Positions 6,170-8,124 of a stretch of DNA of 8,124 nt are shown here, piece after piece (position 1 is the first letter of the stretch; each line of letters opens with the position of its first letter). Origin of the DNA: an uncultured Clostridiaceae bacterium (GTDB taxonomy: Bacteria; Bacillota; Clostridia; TANB77; CAG-508); assembly GCA_905198755.1 (NCBI GenBank), contig CAJKDR010000045.1, forward strand, positions 1 to 8,124. The letters run 5' to 3'. The notes beneath the pieces are model-generated. The model made no database searches. It was given only the letters and a program-made list of their open reading frames with translations, and was not told the DNA's origin. The translations under genes were made by a program, and so were the position numbers.

Positions 6170-6355
6170 ATGAAAGTTAAATGTTTAATTTGTGGAGATA
6201 TAATTGAATCGAAAGGTTTGCATGATTTAGTGCCTTGTAAATGTGAATCTTGTTATATTGATGGTGGAAGTTATTATACTCATATAGGTGCAAAAGATTT
6301 TAGTAAAATAGTTAAAATTTTTGATGATGGGACAGAAGTTAAAGGTATTGACTAA
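6170..6355 (+). CDS. Small cysteine-rich (zinc-ribbon-like) protein
   Basis: This 61-residue protein has Cys5 and Cys8 in KCLICGD, then Cys23, Cys25 and Cys28 in VPCKCESC, followed by YIDGGSYYTHIG. The pattern suggests a structural zinc site. It resembles small conserved proteins of Firmicutes that I believe are classed in DUF7695, whose function is unknown to me. The gene starts 34 bp after the helicase stop with AAGAGGAAG (6153-6161) at the right distance, and a strong terminator follows it, so it is the last gene of the operon. It might modulate the helicase or bind nucleic acid; no enzyme motif is present. Confidence 0.75.
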   Translation: MKVKCLICGDIIESKGLHDLVPCKCESCYIDGGSYYTHIGAKDFSKIVKIFDDGTEVKGID

Positions 6356-6372
6356 TATAAAAATAGCAAAAG

Positions 6373-6422
6373 AAAAGCAAGATAATAGTAATTATATATT
6401 ACAAAATTATTTTGCTTTTTTT
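6373..6422 (+). terminator. Rho-independent terminator closing the MazG-helicase operon
   Basis: The arms 6373-6386 (AAAAGCAAGATAAT) and 6406-6419 (ATTATTTTGCTTTT) pair over 14 bp with one G-T wobble. A second small stem, GTAAT (6388-6392) with ATTAC (6398-6402), lies inside the loop. The descending arm runs into a T7 tract ending at 6422. It separates the helicase operon from the sigma-factor genes. Confidence 0.8.
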
Positions 6423-6438
6423 GATAACAAGTTACAAG

Positions 6439-6448
6439 TTTCGACAAA
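6439..6448 (-). promoter_or_regulatory. Possible Spo0A box overlapping the -35 region
   Basis: The minus strand reads TTTGTCGAAA, which contains the 0A-box core TGTCGAA within the T and A flanks typical of high-affinity sites. It covers the proposed -35 box of the sigma-factor promoter. Whether the host encodes Spo0A is not shown in the window. Confidence 0.4.
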
Positions 6449-6470
6449 TTTTTTAATGAAGATGTATTAA
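6441..6470 (+). promoter_or_regulatory. Candidate promoter of the sigma-factor gene
   Basis: TCGACA (6441-6446, five of six to TTGACA) and TATTAA (6465-6470, four of six to TATAAT) are 18 bp apart, between the terminator and the sigma-factor gene. The expected start is near 6477. Since the gene encodes a sigma factor, an autoregulated promoter of unknown consensus could also lie here. Confidence 0.4.
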
Positions 6471-6490
6471 AGTAAAACAGGGGTATAAAG

Positions 6491-7069
6491 ATGGTAAAAG
6501 ATATTACATATTTAGAAGATTATAAATTAGTGGATGAATATATTAATGGTAATAAAGACAGTGGAGAAATACTGTATGCTAGAGTTTATGAAAAATTACC
6601 AAGATATGTATATCATTACACAGCAAAAAGTATTCTCACAGAAGAAGATAAAAATGAAATAATAGAAGAAACTCTGAAAGAAAGTATAGAAAAAATTTAC
6701 AAATATAATGGGAGCTGTCAATTTACAACATTTGTATTAGGATTTGCAAAAAATAAATGCAGAGAAAAAATAAGAAAGAAAAATAAAATTACAATAGTAG
6801 AATTAGATGAAGAAAAAATAGCAGATGAAGATTATAATTACTATAATCAGGATCCTGCAATAATAATTATAAGGAAAGAAGAAATTGAAAAAATTAATAC
6901 GGCGATGAATAAACTTCAAACTGAAGATAAACAAATAATACAATTAAGAGTTATAAATGGAATAACTGCAAAGAAAATAAGTGAGTTAACAGGAGAAAAT
7001 ATAGAAGCTATTTATTCTCGATATAGAAGAGCTATAAAAAAATTTAAAAAAATTTATGAAGAAATGTGA
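6491..7069 (+). CDS. Sigma-70-family RNA polymerase sigma factor (ECF-like)
   Basis: This 192-residue protein has the two-domain layout of extracytoplasmic-function-type sigma factors. Region 2 spans about residues 12-97: LVDEYINGNKDSGEILYAR, then DKNEIIEETLKESIEKIYKY, then a -10-recognition-like helix FTTFVLGFAKNKCREKIRKKNK. Region 4 spans about 132-185: INTAMNKLQTEDKQIIQLR, followed by the helix-turn-helix ITAKKISELTGENIEAIYSRYRRAIKKF, which would contact the -35 box. The linker (101-125) is acidic. The start at 6491 follows AGGGG with seven bases between. It sits upstream of an acidic unknown protein and an ImmA/IrrE peptidase, so its activity may be controlled by that pair. Its targets cannot be read here; they may be outside the window. 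Confidence 0.82.
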   Translation: MVKDITYLEDYKLVDEYINGNKDSGEILYARVYEKLPRYVYHYTAKSILTEEDKNEIIEETLKESIEKIYKYNGSCQFTTFVLGFAKNKCREKIRKKNKITIVELDEEKIADEDYNYYNQDPAIIIIRKEEIEKINTAMNKLQTEDKQIIQLRVINGITAKKISELTGENIEAIYSRYRRAIKKFKKIYEEM

Positions 7070-7113
7070 CCAATTTTTTGAAAAAAGGACATATATAAAT
7101 AGGAGGAGAAAAA

Positions 7114-7428
7114 ATGATTAGTATAGAATACGCTTTAGATAAATATACTGATTTAATAAATGAAAAACAAAGTATAGATTTTGAATATTTTAAAAGTGAA
7201 TTGTTACCAAATGATTATATAGAATTTATGGATGAAATAAAATACATAAATATAATAAAATCAAATAGTGTAACAAAATCTTTTAAACAATTATTTGAAA
7301 AGATAGATGAATATAAAAATGAATTATATCAAGTAGATAATGTTGTTAATTTTAGAAGTAAAGTTACAAATGATGATACCATAAAAAAGATAGAAGAAAT
7401 ATTTGAAGAGGAATTTAAAGATGAATAA
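7114..7428 (+). CDS. Acidic 104-residue protein of unknown function
   Basis: I do not recognise this protein. It is predicted to be mostly helical and is acidic at the C-terminus (KKIEEIFEEEFKDE). It has a LPNDYIEFMDEI segment (31-42), KSFKQLFEKIDEYKNEL (55-71) and VDNVVNFRSK (74-83). No membrane segment, cysteine cluster or signal peptide is visible. A strong AGGAGGAG site (7101-7108) precedes the ATG, and the gene lies 44 bp after the sigma-factor stop. Its end overlaps the metallopeptidase gene by 8 bp. The position between a sigma factor and an ImmA/IrrE peptidase makes a soluble anti-sigma factor or peptidase substrate a reasonable guess, nothing more. Confidence 0.7.
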   Translation: MISIEYALDKYTDLINEKQSIDFEYFKSELLPNDYIEFMDEIKYINIIKSNSVTKSFKQLFEKIDEYKNELYQVDNVVNFRSKVTNDDTIKKIEEIFEEEFKDE

Positions 7429-8124
7429 TCCAACTAAAATTGTAAACGAATTGATATATGACTATAATTTAAATATAGAAGAAGCAATTGATATAGAAGA
7501 CTTAATAAGCAAGATGAATATTAGACTAGTGAGTACAGAATTAGAAGAAGGAATATTAGGAGCATCTAAAGTAGAAGGATTAAAAAGACTCATTGTTATA
7601 TCTTCAAAAGTATATAATGAAGAACAAAAAAGATTTACACTTGCTCATGAATTAGGACATATATTAATACATAGAGGAACACATTATTTTTCTAAAGAAG
7701 ATTTGTCTACAATATGTACAAGTAAACAAAAAGAAGATGAGGCGGATAGATTTGCAGTAGAGTTACTATTACCTAGTAAAATTATTAGAAATATAATTAA
7801 AGAAAATGATGTTAACTTTGAATTAATAAAACAAATATCAAAAAAATATAGGACGTCGCTAACTTCTACTGCTATTAGAGTAGCAGAATTAACAAATGAA
7901 AATATAATTCTATTATATCATAAAAATAACACCATAAAATGGTGGCACAAGTCAAATGGAGAAATCTTTTTTAATGAAAGATATAAAGGTATAGATTTAG
8001 CAAGAATAGAACAAGAAAGAGATATTCCATCAAGAAATGTAGAATTAAATTTATGGTTATCTGAAGATGAAGATTTATATTCATGTTATGAAGAAACTAT
8101 ATATTTTAATAAATTAAATGAATA
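7421..8124 (+). CDS. ImmA/IrrE-family zinc metallopeptidase (reaches window end)
   Basis: The frame from ATG 7421 is open for 234 codons to the last complete codon. The final two bases are TA, so a stop may be completed by the next base. The gluzincin signature RFTLAHELGHILIH (71-84) has zinc ligands His76 and His80 and catalytic Glu77. KEDEADRFAVELLLP (104-118) supplies the third ligand, probably Glu107, as in ImmA and IrrE/PprI. In those proteins the enzyme cleaves a repressor (ImmR, DdrO) to switch on mobile-element or stress genes. The first 8 bp overlap the end of the preceding gene; GAGG (7407-7410) is a spaced ribosome site, and translational coupling is likely. Residues 165-234, with WWHKSNGEIFF, form a further domain I cannot name. 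Here the likely substrate is the adjacent small protein or another regulator. Confidence 0.88.
   Translation, partial: MNNPTKIVNELIYDYNLNIEEAIDIEDLISKMNIRLVSTELEEGILGASKVEGLKRLIVISSKVYNEEQKRFTLAHELGHILIHRGTHYFSKEDLSTICTSKQKEDEADRFAVELLLPSKIIRNIIKENDVNFELIKQISKKYRTSLTSTAIRVAELTNENIILLYHKNNTIKWWHKSNGEIFFNERYKGIDLARIEQERDIPSRNVELNLWLSEDEDLYSCYEETIYFNKLNE

Noticed and set aside
7073..7088. ATTTTTTGAAAAAAG dyad after the sigma-factor gene as a terminator
   Set aside because: It is only an A/T stem with almost no loop and no following T run, so it is unlikely to stop transcription; the downstream genes are probably co-transcribed.
1..8124. CRISPR arrays, tRNA genes, insertion-sequence ends or long direct repeats
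   Set aside because: No regularly spaced repeats, cloverleaf-type sequence or transposase-like coding region was seen on either strand.

Overview
The window is AT-rich (GC content in the high twenties of percent by eye) and has purine-rich Shine-Dalgarno sites such as AGGAGG and GGAGG. It uses AGA arginine codons almost exclusively, and TGG for tryptophan with the standard code. Protein families and a possible Spo0A box point to a low-GC Firmicute, most likely a clostridial-type genome. It reads as accessory DNA, a defence-island-like segment: three gene blocks, with no tRNA, rRNA, CRISPR array or insertion sequence seen.

Region A (1-3813) is a GATC restriction-modification locus of the Sau3AI kind. 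A near-consensus promoter (38-66) drives a C5-cytosine methyltransferase (92-1295), whose reading frame is broken by one extra base at a T7 run (689-695). Convergent to it, on the minus strand, is an intact Sau3AI-family endonuclease (3813-2428). Two bases after the endonuclease stop comes a second gene (2425-1292), which appears to combine an EVE/PUA-like N-terminal domain with a PD-(D/E)XK nuclease C-terminal domain. The two convergent transcription units share overlapping stop codons inside one palindromic terminator (1279-1309). Only four GATC sites were found in the window, and one sits in a perfect palindrome overlapping the methyltransferase -35 box.

Region B (3814-6422) starts at a divergent intergenic region. 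It holds a compact rightward operon: a MazG-like nucleotide pyrophosphohydrolase (3921-4238), a 618-residue GIY-YIG plus Schlafen-group-3/DUF2075 superfamily-1 helicase fusion (4279-6135), and a 61-residue cysteine-rich protein (6170-6355). A strong hairpin terminator closes it (6373-6422). I regard this as the best candidate for a poorly described defence system.

Region C (6423-8124) carries a sigma-70-family factor (6491-7069), a 104-residue acidic protein of unknown function (7114-7428), and an ImmA/IrrE-type zinc metallopeptidase (7421 to the window end). The last two overlap by 8 bp. The layout suggests a sigma factor / possible antagonist / protease switch, as used to control mobile elements or stress-induced genes. 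Functions are assigned from motifs read by eye; no database search was possible.
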